Assembly: GCF_937873615.1 (NCBI RefSeq)
Contig: NZ_CALMYP010000068.1
Coordinates: forward strand, 1-64,000
Length of the DNA stretch: 64,000 nt
Direction: 5' to 3'
From: an uncultured Paracoccus sp.
GTDB taxonomy: Bacteria > Pseudomonadota > Alphaproteobacteria > Rhodobacterales > Rhodobacteraceae
In this document: positions 8,239 through 17,758 of the stretch, piece after piece
Layout of the letters: each line of letters opens with the position of its first letter
Numbering within the stretch: position 1 is the first letter of the stretch
Notes under the pieces: generated by a model
What the model was told of the DNA's origin: nothing
Seen by the model: the letters and a program-made list of their open reading frames with translations, nothing else
The model's database searches: none
Made by a program: the position numbers and the translations under genes

Positions 8239-9011
8239 CAGAGACTGTTCAACCCGTTCTCAGCGCCCGCAATCTGGTCAAGAAATACGGCCGCGTCGTG
8301 GCCATCGACCATGCCGATTTCGACCTGCTTCCGGGTGAGATCCTTGGCGTGATTGGCGATAACGGTGCCGGGAAGTCCAGCCTGATCAAGGCGCTTTCCG
8401 GGGCCATTCGGATCGATTCGGGCGATATCGCGCTGGAGGGCCGGCCGGTCAGCTTCGCCTCGCCCATCGAGGCACGGCAGAGCGGGATCGAAACCGTCTA
8501 CCAGACCCTCGCGCTGTCACCGGCGCTCTCCATCTGCGAGAACATGTTCCTCGGGCGCGAGATTTACAGCGACAATATCTTCGGGCGGCTGTTCCACCAA
8601 CTCGACCGCAATCGCATGACCGTGATCGCGCGCGAGAAGCTGGCCGAGCTTGGGCTGCTGACCATTCAGAACATCCAGCAGCCAGTCGAAACGCTGTCCG
8701 GTGGTCAGCGTCAGGGGGTGGCTGTCGCTCGCGCGGCGGCCTTCGGCAGCAAGGTCATCATTCTGGACGAACCGACCGCAGCACTCGGCGTCAAGGAATC
8801 GCGCAAGGTGCTGGATCTGATCCTTGAAGTGCGCGCGCGCGGCGTTCCCATCGTGCTGATCAGCCATAAAATGCCGCATGTCTTCGAGATCTGCGACCGT
8901 ATCCACGTCCACCGCCTGGGAAAGCGCGCCGCCGTGGTCAAACCGGGCGAGATCTCGATGTCGGATGCGGTCGCGATCATGACCGGGGCGCTGCAGGTGC
9001 CCGCAGCCTGA
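8235..9011 (+). CDS. frcA: Fructose-type ABC transporter ATPase
   Basis: 258-residue single-domain ATPase, the short FrcA type rather than the double RbsA type. Walker A is GDNGAGKSS near residue 43, the signature is LSGGQRQGVAVARA near 155, and Walker B is VIILDEPTAALG near 172, followed by the H-loop SHKM. The ATG overlaps the permease stop. It supplies energy for sugar import. Ends convergent with the DeoR gene; the 168 bases between hold only a short GC palindrome at 9109-9121. Confidence 0.88.
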   Translation: MTETVQPVLSARNLVKKYGRVVAIDHADFDLLPGEILGVIGDNGAGKSSLIKALSGAIRIDSGDIALEGRPVSFASPIEARQSGIETVYQTLALSPALSICENMFLGREIYSDNIFGRLFHQLDRNRMTVIAREKLAELGLLTIQNIQQPVETLSGGQRQGVAVARAAAFGSKVIILDEPTAALGVKESRKVLDLILEVRARGVPIVLISHKMPHVFEICDRIHVHRLGKRAAVVKPGEISMSDAVAIMTGALQVPAA

Positions 9012-9179
9012 GCCATGCCGCGACGTGCTTTCCGGCCGTCAGAGACTGGGCCATGCGCCGTCCCGCATTGACAGAGCTCCGGTCGATCCCTCGTATGATC
9101 CATCCTCAGGGCGCGGCGCCCCTTTCCCCCGTGCGGCACAGGTCGCGCAGCGCCTGGCTCTGCCCGGCTGGCAGCCTTG

Positions 9180-9983
9180 TCAGGCGACCAGAACCGCGAT
9201 TCCCAGCCGCTCGAAGGCTTGCGCATCGGCATCGCTGATACCGTCATCGGTGATGAACGTATTGACCAGTTCCAGCGCCCCCAGCCGCGTGAAGGAAGAG
9301 CGGTTGATCTTGGTGGAATCGGCAACGAGATAAGTATGCGTCGCCGCGCGGATCATAGCCTTCTTCAGCTCCAGATCGGCGAAGCTGGGCAGCGTCAGCC
9401 CGGCATCTATGGCGACGCCTGCGGTGGCGAGGAACAGCTTCCCCGCGAAGACATCCTTCAGGTATTCGACTGCCTTGTCGCCCGACAGCGACAACGTCGG
9501 AGCCTTGAACTGGCCGCCGGGCATATGGACCGCATTGCCCGGCACCGCGCCGAGGATCAGCGCGATATTCAGCGCATTGGTGATCACCGTCAGGTCGCGA
9601 CGGTCGGTCAGGCGGATCGCCACCTCGGTCGTGGTCGAGCCGGCGTCGATGATCAGCGTTTCGCTGTTCGATACCAGCGAGGCGGCACGCGCGCCGATCC
9701 GGCGCTTGCGCTCCATCTCGCCGCTATGCTGCAGCGACAGCGAGCCCACCTGCGTCGAGATCGTGTTCAGATAGGCGCCGCCATGTTCGCGGGTGACATG
9801 GCCCTCACCTTCCAGCCGCTCCAGGTCCTGACGGATGGTGACCTCCGAGACCTCGAAGGCGCTCGACAGGTCGCGGACGCGGGCGCTGCCTTCCTCCTGC
9901 AGCCAGTCGAGGATCTTGCGGCGCCGCGCCTCGGACAATACGCCCGGTTGCCGCCTCTGTCGCGCCTTGGTCACCTGTGCCAT
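9180..9983 (-). CDS. DeoR family transcriptional regulator
   Basis: 267 residues: an N-terminal DeoR helix-turn-helix (RRRKILDWLQEEGSARVRDL, then SSAFEVSEVTIRQDLERLEG) and a sugar-phosphate-sensing DeoRC domain (LIIDAGSTTTEVA, VITNALNIA, VADSTKI). ATG 9983 is chosen because the HTH begins soon after; an upstream ATG at 10064 would overlap the permease end. It is the last gene of the leftward importer operon and probably represses that operon and the divergent isomerase operon through CGAAAGT-type sites at 14,321-14,494, released by a sugar phosphate made in the pathway. Confidence 0.85.
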   Translation of the reverse strand: MAQVTKARQRRQPGVLSEARRRKILDWLQEEGSARVRDLSSAFEVSEVTIRQDLERLEGEGHVTREHGGAYLNTISTQVGSLSLQHSGEMERKRRIGARAASLVSNSETLIIDAGSTTTEVAIRLTDRRDLTVITNALNIALILGAVPGNAVHMPGGQFKAPTLSLSGDKAVEYLKDVFAGKLFLATAGVAIDAGLTLPSFADLELKKAMIRAATHTYLVADSTKINRSSFTRLGALELVNTFITDDGISDADAQAFERLGIAVLVA

Positions 9984-10056
9984 GCCATCCCTGCTCTGCG
10001 GGCTGCGGCCCTTCTGCGGCCCCTGCGGACCATCCTGACAAGGTTGCGCGCGAGGC

Positions 10057-11118
10057 TCAACCAAGTGCTGCTTGCTGCCGCAGGATCACGCGCTTTTCAA
10101 GGCCGCTCTGCGCCTGGTCGACGACGACTGCGGCGACGATGACAAGCCCCTTGATAACGGTCTGCCAGAAGGTCGAGACGCCCATCATGATCAGCCCGTC
10201 CGACAGGATGCCGATGACGAAGGCGCCGACGATGGTGCCACCGATGTGCCCGCGCCCGCCGCTCATCGAGGTGCCGCCAAGGACGGCAGCGGCGATGGCG
10301 TTCAGCTCGAAGGTCTCGCCGGTCGCGGGATGGGCGGCCTGCAGCTGCGATGCGATGATCAGCCCAACGAGCGCGGCGCAGAAGCCCGAGAACATGTAGA
10401 CGATCATCTTCACCTTGCGGACCTTGACGCCGGACAGCGCAGCACCGCGCTCGTTCCCACCGACCGCGTAGATATAGCGGCCAAGCGGCGTCGAGCGCGC
10501 GACATAGGCCGCCCCCACCGCGACAATGACCAGCATCCAGATCGAGACCGGGATTCCGAAGACGGTGCCGGCACCGATCCAGCGAAAGCTGTCCGACCCC
10601 CATTCGGCATTGCCGTTCAGGTTCGGGAAGGTTGCCCCGCCTGAGAACAGCAGCGCCGCGCCGCGTGCGATATACAGCGTTCCCAGCGTTGCGATGAAGG
10701 GCGCGACATTCAGCCTTGTGATCAGCAGCCCGTTCACCATGCCGACGAAGATGCCGACGAGGATGGTGATCAGCGAGATTTCCAGCGTGTTGAACTGGAT
10801 CGTCCACGCGAAACCCAGGTCGACGCCGTAAAGCACCAGCCAGCCCGCCACCATGCCGCAGAGCCCGACGATGGAGCCGACCGACAGGTCAATTCCGCCG
10901 GTGATGATGACGAAGGTCATGCCGATGGCCAGGAAGGCGTTCAGCGCCACATGCTTGGCCATGATGACCATGTTCGCCGTGGTCAGGAAGTTCGGCGCCG
11001 CCACCGCGAAGAAGGCGATCACCACGATCAGCGCGATGAAGGTTCGCGCCTTCAGAAACAGAAGCAGCGTGCCGGAACTGCCGGACATGGGCCGCGTGGG
11101 GGTGGAGGTTGTGCTCAT
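10057..11118 (-). CDS. Sugar ABC transporter permease (CUT2)
   Basis: 353-residue RbsC-type inner-membrane permease. FVIITGGIDLSVGSIVGLCG and the C-terminal AAVLGGTSMSGGRGHIGGTI loop are the family marks, with eight to ten hydrophobic segments from residue 25 on. Its start overlaps the ATPase stop by four bases. It is part of the operon binding protein - DUF2291 - ATPase - permease - DeoR. The substrate is not readable from the permease; context points to a pentose or branched sugar. Confidence 0.87.
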   Translation of the reverse strand: MSTTSTPTRPMSGSSGTLLLFLKARTFIALIVVIAFFAVAAPNFLTTANMVIMAKHVALNAFLAIGMTFVIITGGIDLSVGSIVGLCGMVAGWLVLYGVDLGFAWTIQFNTLEISLITILVGIFVGMVNGLLITRLNVAPFIATLGTLYIARGAALLFSGGATFPNLNGNAEWGSDSFRWIGAGTVFGIPVSIWMLVIVAVGAAYVARSTPLGRYIYAVGGNERGAALSGVKVRKVKMIVYMFSGFCAALVGLIIASQLQAAHPATGETFELNAIAAAVLGGTSMSGGRGHIGGTIVGAFVIGILSDGLIMMGVSTFWQTVIKGLVIVAAVVVDQAQSGLEKRVILRQQAALG

Positions 11119-12632
11119 GCTGGCACCTTTTGCTGTTTCTGTGCGGCGGCGACGATTTCGGCGGCGGGGGCGGTCTCGCCGTCGAATGTGGCGGTGACGC
11201 GGCCGTCGGCCATGACCGCGATTCGGTCGGAAATGCCCATCACCTCTTCCAGGTGGGAATTGGCGAAAAGGATCGCGAGCCCGTCTTCGGCAAGGGCGCG
11301 CATGGTCCGGAAGACCTCGGCCTTGGCGCCGATATCTATCCCGCGAGAGGGCTCGTCCATGAGCAGGATCTTCGGCCCGGTCATCAGCGCCTTGGAAATC
11401 ACCACCTTCTGCTGGTTCCCGCCCGACAGGCTGGAGACCGGGTGTTCGGGGCTGGCGATCTTGATGCCGAGCCGGCTGACGAAATCCCGCGCGCCGCTGG
11501 CTTCGGCCTTCAGGTCAAGATGGAAGGCGCGGGCGAATTTCTTCAGCGCCGACAACGTGATGTTCTCGCGGATCGCCATGATCTGGATAAGCCCGTCGCG
11601 CTTGCGGTCCTCGGGGATCAGCGCCACCCCGCGGGCGATGCGGGCGGCGACGCTTGGCCTGCCGATGGGCGCGCCCTCGATCCACATCGCGCCGCCGGCA
11701 TGGGGGTGCAGGCCGAGGATGCATTCCAGGAATTCGCTGCGCCCGGCACCCATAAGCCCGTAAAGCCCGACGATCTCGCCCGCCTTTACCGAAAGCGAGA
11801 CGTGATCGACGGCCAGCCCGCCCGCCTCACGCGGAAGGGTGACGTCTTCGGCGCGGAAGACCTCTTGGCCGATCCGTGTTGCGCGTGGCGGAAAATCCTT
11901 CGAGGCATCGCCGATCATCTCAGTGACGATCCAGGGAATATCAACGCCCTCCATCGGGCGCGAGCCGGTGATCTCGCCGTCGCGCAGAACGGTGATGAAA
12001 TCGCCAATGCGGATCAGCTCTTCCAGCCGGTGCGAGATATAGACGATGCCGACCCCCTGCCGCCGCAGGTCGTCGATCAGCCGAAACAGCACCTCGACCT
12101 CGGCGCTCGACAGGGCCGAGGTCGGCTCGTCGAGGATCAGGATACGCGCATCCTCGTTCATCGCCTTGGCGATCTCCACGATCTGCTGCTGGCCGATCCG
12201 AAGCGTGCCGAGCGCGGCGTCGGGGTCTATATCCTGTTCCAGCCGCGCCATCAGCTTCGCCGTTTCGCGCCGCTGCGCCGCCCGGTCGATGTGGCCGAAA
12301 CGGGTGATCTCGCGGCCCATAAAGATGTTTTCGGTCACGGTCAGGTCAGGAAACAGGTTCAGTTCCTGAAAGACGATGCCGATGCCGGCGGCCTGGGCGT
12401 CGTCCTTGCTGCGGAAATGGCAAGGCTTGCCGTCCATGAGGATCTCGCCTTCGGTCAGCGGCTCGACGCCTGCAATGACCTTCATCATGGTCGATTTGCC
12501 GGCGCCGTTTTCGCCGACCAGTACATTGACCGCGCCCATGCGCAGGTCGAAATCGACGCCTTTCAGCGCGCGGGTGCCGGGATAGACCTTGACGCCGCCC
12601 CGGATCGACAGGCCGATCGGATGCCCGGTCAT
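11115..12632 (-). CDS. Sugar ABC transporter ATPase, double domain
   Basis: 505-residue RbsA/XylG-type protein with two fused ABC domains. Domain 1 has Walker A GENGAGKSTMMK near residue 39 and LILDEPTSALS; domain 2 has the degenerate Walker A GLMGAGRSEF near 290 (Arg for Lys, normal in this class), the signature LSGGNQQKV and LLMDEPSRGID. ATG 12632 overlaps the stop of the DUF2291 gene (ATGA), which favours it over the ATG at 12644. It energises the CUT2 importer in this operon. Confidence 0.9.
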   Translation of the reverse strand: MTGHPIGLSIRGGVKVYPGTRALKGVDFDLRMGAVNVLVGENGAGKSTMMKVIAGVEPLTEGEILMDGKPCHFRSKDDAQAAGIGIVFQELNLFPDLTVTENIFMGREITRFGHIDRAAQRRETAKLMARLEQDIDPDAALGTLRIGQQQIVEIAKAMNEDARILILDEPTSALSSAEVEVLFRLIDDLRRQGVGIVYISHRLEELIRIGDFITVLRDGEITGSRPMEGVDIPWIVTEMIGDASKDFPPRATRIGQEVFRAEDVTLPREAGGLAVDHVSLSVKAGEIVGLYGLMGAGRSEFLECILGLHPHAGGAMWIEGAPIGRPSVAARIARGVALIPEDRKRDGLIQIMAIRENITLSALKKFARAFHLDLKAEASGARDFVSRLGIKIASPEHPVSSLSGGNQQKVVISKALMTGPKILLMDEPSRGIDIGAKAEVFRTMRALAEDGLAILFANSHLEEVMGISDRIAVMADGRVTATFDGETAPAAEIVAAAQKQQKVPA

Positions 12633-13255
12633 GGCGCCGGCCATGACAGCTCGACCGGCACGACCTCTTTCGGGTCCGCTGGTTCGGCCATGGTGAAGGC
12701 GCCGACAAAGGCGGCGCGTTTCCCGACCGAATCGTCCGGCGTTGCGGGCAGGGCGGCATGGGCCGCGTCGTTCAGCGCCCTGGAAAGCTTTGCGAATTCG
12801 ATCTGGTCACGGAAGGCGGTGAATTCATAGAAGGGCAAAGCGTCGCGCAGGGCGGTGCCGCGAATAACCGGACCAAGCTGGATATCGAGATCCGCTGCCC
12901 CGTCGCCATCCATATCCACATTCAGCCGCGCGGCGCGGGATTCAGTATTGGCGCCGATGACGCTCCCCTCGCCACGGATGACGAAGACGGAAGGCGCGCC
13001 CTCGACCGCGCTCGCACGATTATATTCGACGCTGCCGGCGCTGAAATCCGCGGCCAATGCGGCCAGAAGCTCGGGCGCAGGCGAGGCGGTCTCGCGCAGG
13101 CGCGGCAGGATGCGGGTGTCCCAATCCTCGGCGACAAGGGCAGCCATCCGGGTTGCGTCATCCTGGGGTGCGTCGGTCTCGTCACTCTTGGCGACGATCT
13201 TGCAGCCGGCCAGAAGCACGCAGGCGGCAAGGATGCAGAAGGCGCTTGGGCGCAT
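12629..13255 (-). CDS. DUF2291 periplasmic lipoprotein
   Basis: 208 residues with a lipoprotein signal: a short charged start, CILAACVLLAGC lipobox, acylated Cys at about residue 18. The remainder is a soluble periplasmic domain that matches the DUF2291 family, known from alphaproteobacterial CUT2 sugar-importer operons. Function is unknown; its fixed place between binding protein and ATPase suggests an accessory part of uptake, perhaps anchoring or delivering the binding protein. It overlaps the ATPase start by four bases. Confidence 0.75.
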   Translation of the reverse strand: MRPSAFCILAACVLLAGCKIVAKSDETDAPQDDATRMAALVAEDWDTRILPRLRETASPAPELLAALAADFSAGSVEYNRASAVEGAPSVFVIRGEGSVIGANTESRAARLNVDMDGDGAADLDIQLGPVIRGTALRDALPFYEFTAFRDQIEFAKLSRALNDAAHAALPATPDDSVGKRAAFVGAFTMAEPADPKEVVPVELSWPAP

Positions 13256-13318
13256 GATCGACCCTCGGGGGTTGGCCGGGGCATCGGCAGGACGCCCCGG
13301 CGATTCAGGGGATGAAGC

Positions 13319-14494
<1,176 letters not shown>

Positions 14495-14523
14495 AAATTA
14501 AATCCGGAGAGGGGAGATTCGGG

Positions 14524-15987
14524 ATGACTAACGCGGTCCAGCGAAAGATCACACTCGGCGTCGTTATCGGCAGCAGGGCGTTTTTCAGCCCCGCCCCCTG
14601 CAAGGCGGCCCGCGACGAGATTCTGGCGGCACTCGATACGCTGAATGTCGATGCGGTGATCCTGCCCTACGAGGCGACGGCCAATGGCGCGGTACAGTCC
14701 ATCGAGGACGCGGTGCTTTATGCCGATCACTTCCGGCGGCATGGGGGCATTGACGGTCTGGTCATCTGCCTTCCGAATTTCGGTGACGAGATCGCAGTGA
14801 TCGAACTGGTGAACCGCGCGAAGCTGGATGTGCCGATCCTGCTGCAGGCCGCGAATGACGAGAATGACAAGGTCGGCGTCGCCCATCGCCGCGATGCCTG
14901 GTGCGGCAAGATCTCTGTCACCAACAACTTTTATCAATACGGCGTCCCCTTTACCGAGCCGTCGCATCACACCAGCGATATCGACAGCGACGAGTTCCGC
15001 GCCGATCTGGCCCACTTTACCTCGGTCTGCCGGGTGGTGCGGGGTCTGCGCGGCGCGCGGCTCGGCGCGATCGGCGCGCGCACGGCGCCCTTCCAGACCA
15101 TGCGCTATTCGGAAAAGCTGCTGCAACAGGCCGGCGTCACCGTGGTCACGGCAGACCTCTCGGAACTGATGGGCCGCGCCGGCGCCCTGTCCGCCGATGA
15201 TCCCGAGGTCGCTCGGATCGTCGCGAAGATCCAGGGCTACGGCACGGTGCCGGCCCATATCACCAGCGAGCAACTGGCCACGCAGGCGAAATGGACCGTC
15301 ACGGTCAATCGCTGGATCGCGGAAAACGGCTGTGATGCCAGCGCCATCCAGTGCTGGCGCTCACTGCAGGACAATTTCGGCTGCGCCACCTGCGTCACCA
15401 TGTCGATGATGGGCGAGGAACTGATGCCATCGGCCTGCGAGGTCGACATCATGGGCGCGCTGTCCATGTATGCACTGGCGCTGGCATCGCAGGCGCCGCC
15501 GGCGATCCTCGACTGGAACAACAACTACGCCCGCGACGAGGACAAGGTCGTCTGCACCCATTGCGGCAATTTCCCGCGTTCCTTCATTGGCGACCGGCCC
15601 GAGATCGCCGAACTCGACGTGCTGGGCGAGGTGATTGGGCGTTCCAAGTGCTTCGGCGCCGTGAAGGGAAAGGTGAAGGCGGGGCCGATGACCTATTTCC
15701 GGGTCTCGTCGGATGATACGGCGGGCAGGTTGAAAGCCTATCTGGGTCAGGGCGATTTCACCGACGATCCCTATGGAATGGATGGCGGCATCGCCGTCTG
15801 CGAGGTGCCGAACCTTCGCCGGCTGATGGGTTTTGTCACCCAACAGGGCTTTGAGCACCACGTCGCCATGGTCCGCGGCCACCACGCATCGGTGCTGAAC
15901 GAGGCACTGACCCGCTATCTCGGCTGGCCCTTCTACGACCACGATACGCCGCCCGAGCCGCAACTTTTCCACCCCCGGAGGTTCTGA
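14524..15987 (+). CDS. FucI/AraA-fold sugar isomerase
   Basis: 487-residue cytoplasmic protein of the L-fucose/L-arabinose isomerase superfamily. The N-terminal two domains are Rossmann-like (GLVICLPNFGDE, VPILLQAANDEND); the C-terminal part has EELMPSACEVDIMGALSMYA, with Glu306 and Asp308 as likely metal ligands, and a late MVRGHHASVLNEAL with candidate His ligands. It should convert an aldose to its ketose for the kinase downstream. It is shorter than true FucI (about 590 residues). First gene of a tight operon: its stop overlaps the next start. Substrate unknown; apiose, arabinose or another pentose are candidates. Confidence 0.78.
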   Translation: MTNAVQRKITLGVVIGSRAFFSPAPCKAARDEILAALDTLNVDAVILPYEATANGAVQSIEDAVLYADHFRRHGGIDGLVICLPNFGDEIAVIELVNRAKLDVPILLQAANDENDKVGVAHRRDAWCGKISVTNNFYQYGVPFTEPSHHTSDIDSDEFRADLAHFTSVCRVVRGLRGARLGAIGARTAPFQTMRYSEKLLQQAGVTVVTADLSELMGRAGALSADDPEVARIVAKIQGYGTVPAHITSEQLATQAKWTVTVNRWIAENGCDASAIQCWRSLQDNFGCATCVTMSMMGEELMPSACEVDIMGALSMYALALASQAPPAILDWNNNYARDEDKVVCTHCGNFPRSFIGDRPEIAELDVLGEVIGRSKCFGAVKGKVKAGPMTYFRVSSDDTAGRLKAYLGQGDFTDDPYGMDGGIAVCEVPNLRRLMGFVTQQGFEHHVAMVRGHHASVLNEALTRYLGWPFYDHDTPPEPQLFHPRRF

Positions 15988-16805
15988 TGACAGATCGGTC
16001 AAACACGCTCGCGACCATTCGCGACAACGCGCTGTGGATGCGGCGGCAGGCCTTCACCATGGTCCACAAGGCGCAGCTTGGCCATCCGGGTGGTGATTTC
16101 TCGGCCACGGACATCATCGCGACACTGTACTTCGGCGTGCTGCGCTTTGACCCGACCGATCCGCGCAAGCCCACCCGCGACCGTTTCGTGATGTCGAAGG
16201 GCCATGCGACCGGCGTGCTTTATACCGCGCTCTGCAAGGCGGGCTACTATCCCGAATCCTGGCTGGAGACCTATATGGGGCCTGGCTCGAAGCTGAACGG
16301 GCATCCGAACCGGCAATACCTGCCGGGGGTCGAGGCGAATACCGGCCCGCTCGGCCACGGGCTGCCAATCGCGACCGGCATCGCCATTGCGGGCCAGATC
16401 GACGGGGCGGATTTCCGGACTTTCGTGCTGACCGGCGACGGCGAGTTGCAGGAGGGCTCGAACTGGGAAGCCGCGATGACCGCCGGGCATCGCAGGCTGA
16501 ACCGGCTGACCGTCATCGTCGACCGTAACCGCCTTCAGCAGGGGCAGGGGACCGAGGAGACCTCGTCGCTCGACCCGCTGCCGGAAAAATGGCGCGCCTT
16601 CGGTTGGGAGGTGGCCGAAGTCGACGGCCACGATCATGCGGCGCTTCTGGAGGTTCTCGGCGCTGAACCCGGCGAGAAGCCGCGCTGCGTGATCGCCAAT
16701 ACGATCAAGGGGAAAGGCGTGTCGTTCATGGAAAATCAGGCCAAATGGCACCATGGCGTGCCGAATGACACGCAATATGCGCAAGCGATGGAGGAGCTGG
16801 TCTGA
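15987..16805 (+). CDS. Transketolase N-terminal subunit
   Basis: 272 residues, the thiamine-diphosphate-binding half of a two-subunit transketolase. LGHPGGDFSATDIIATLYFG is the family opening; GDGELQEGSNWEAAM near residue 150 followed by VIVDRN near 172 forms the ThDP/metal motif (GDG...N). Full-length enzymes of about 650 residues carry both halves on one chain; here the other half is the next gene. It overlaps its neighbours by one or a few bases on both sides. Beside an FGGY kinase it resembles the AptA subunit of apulose-4-phosphate transketolase; other ketose phosphates are possible. Confidence 0.85.
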   Translation: MTDRSNTLATIRDNALWMRRQAFTMVHKAQLGHPGGDFSATDIIATLYFGVLRFDPTDPRKPTRDRFVMSKGHATGVLYTALCKAGYYPESWLETYMGPGSKLNGHPNRQYLPGVEANTGPLGHGLPIATGIAIAGQIDGADFRTFVLTGDGELQEGSNWEAAMTAGHRRLNRLTVIVDRNRLQQGQGTEETSSLDPLPEKWRAFGWEVAEVDGHDHAALLEVLGAEPGEKPRCVIANTIKGKGVSFMENQAKWHHGVPNDTQYAQAMEELV

Positions 16806-17758
16806 TGGCGCAAGCAGCAGCGGCCCCGCAGAGCTACAAGGATTGCCGCAACGCCTGGGTGGCGACCGTCGAGGCTCTGGCCGAGGCCGATCCCCGCGTC
16901 GTGGTGGTGGTCAACGATTCCATCGGCTCGTCGAAGCTGAACGGCTTTGCGGCGAAATTCCCCGACCGCACCGTCAATGTCGGCATTGCCGAACAGCTCA
17001 TGATCGGCGTCGGCGCCGGGCTTGCCAATGGCGGCAAGATCCCTTTCGTCTCGGCCGCCGCCTGCTTCCTGACTGGCCGCGCGCTGGAGCAGATCAAGGC
17101 CGACATCGCCTATTCGGGCTATAATGTTAAGCTGATCGGGCAATCCTCGGGCATTGCCTATGGCGAGCTTGGCGCGACGCATCACTCGATCGAGGATCTC
17201 GCCTGGCTGCGCCCGATGCAGCAGATCACCGTGATCGTGCCCGCCGATGCCTGGGAGACCGAACAGGCGATCCGTTGGGCGGCCGATCACGAAGGCCCGG
17301 TCTTCGTGCGCGTCTCGCGGACGCCAGTGCCGGATCTCGACGTCCCGAACCGCAGTTTCCGGGCTGGAAAGGCGGAACTCGTGCGCGAGGGCGGCGACGC
17401 AACCGTCATCGCCAATGGCACGACGGTGCACCTGGCTGCGGCCGCCGCCGATCTGCTGAAATCCGAAGGGATCGCCATCCGCGTCCTGAACATGGCGACT
17501 GTCAGCCCGCTTGACGAGGACGCCGTGGCAGCAGCCGCGAAGACCGGCCTGATCGTTACCGTGGAGGAGGCGAATATCTGTGGCGGGCTTGGCGGGGCGG
17601 TCGCCGAATGGACCGCCGCGAACCACCCCGTCCGGGTCGAGCGCATGGGCTTTGACGGCTTTCGCACCACCGGCTCTGTCGAACATCTGTTCGAAGAGGC
17701 GGGGCTGACAGCGGAAGGGATCGCCGCGCGGCTGCGCGCGGCGCTTGGGCGCACATGA
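16805..17758 (+). CDS. Transketolase C-terminal subunit
   Basis: 317 residues covering the pyrimidine-binding and C-terminal transketolase domains. FPDRTVNVGIAEQLMIGVGA near residue 56 holds the catalytic Glu that activates the cofactor; AYGELGATHHSIEDLAWLRP near 118 and VTVEEANICGGLGGAVAEW near 250 are further family marks. It pairs with the preceding N-terminal subunit to transfer a two-carbon ketol unit, feeding the pentose phosphate pathway. Its stop overlaps the kinase start by four bases. Resembles AptB in arrangement. Confidence 0.87.
   Translation: MAQAAAAPQSYKDCRNAWVATVEALAEADPRVVVVVNDSIGSSKLNGFAAKFPDRTVNVGIAEQLMIGVGAGLANGGKIPFVSAAACFLTGRALEQIKADIAYSGYNVKLIGQSSGIAYGELGATHHSIEDLAWLRPMQQITVIVPADAWETEQAIRWAADHEGPVFVRVSRTPVPDLDVPNRSFRAGKAELVREGGDATVIANGTTVHLAAAAADLLKSEGIAIRVLNMATVSPLDEDAVAAAAKTGLIVTVEEANICGGLGGAVAEWTAANHPVRVERMGFDGFRTTGSVEHLFEEAGLTAEGIAARLRAALGRT

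Noticed and set aside
9109..9121. GGGCGCGGCGCCC palindrome between frcA and the DeoR gene
   Set aside because: The loop would be too tight and no U-run follows; not called as a terminator.
11109..12830. 573-codon open frame opposite the double-domain ATPase
   Set aside because: Shadow of the ABC ATPase gene.
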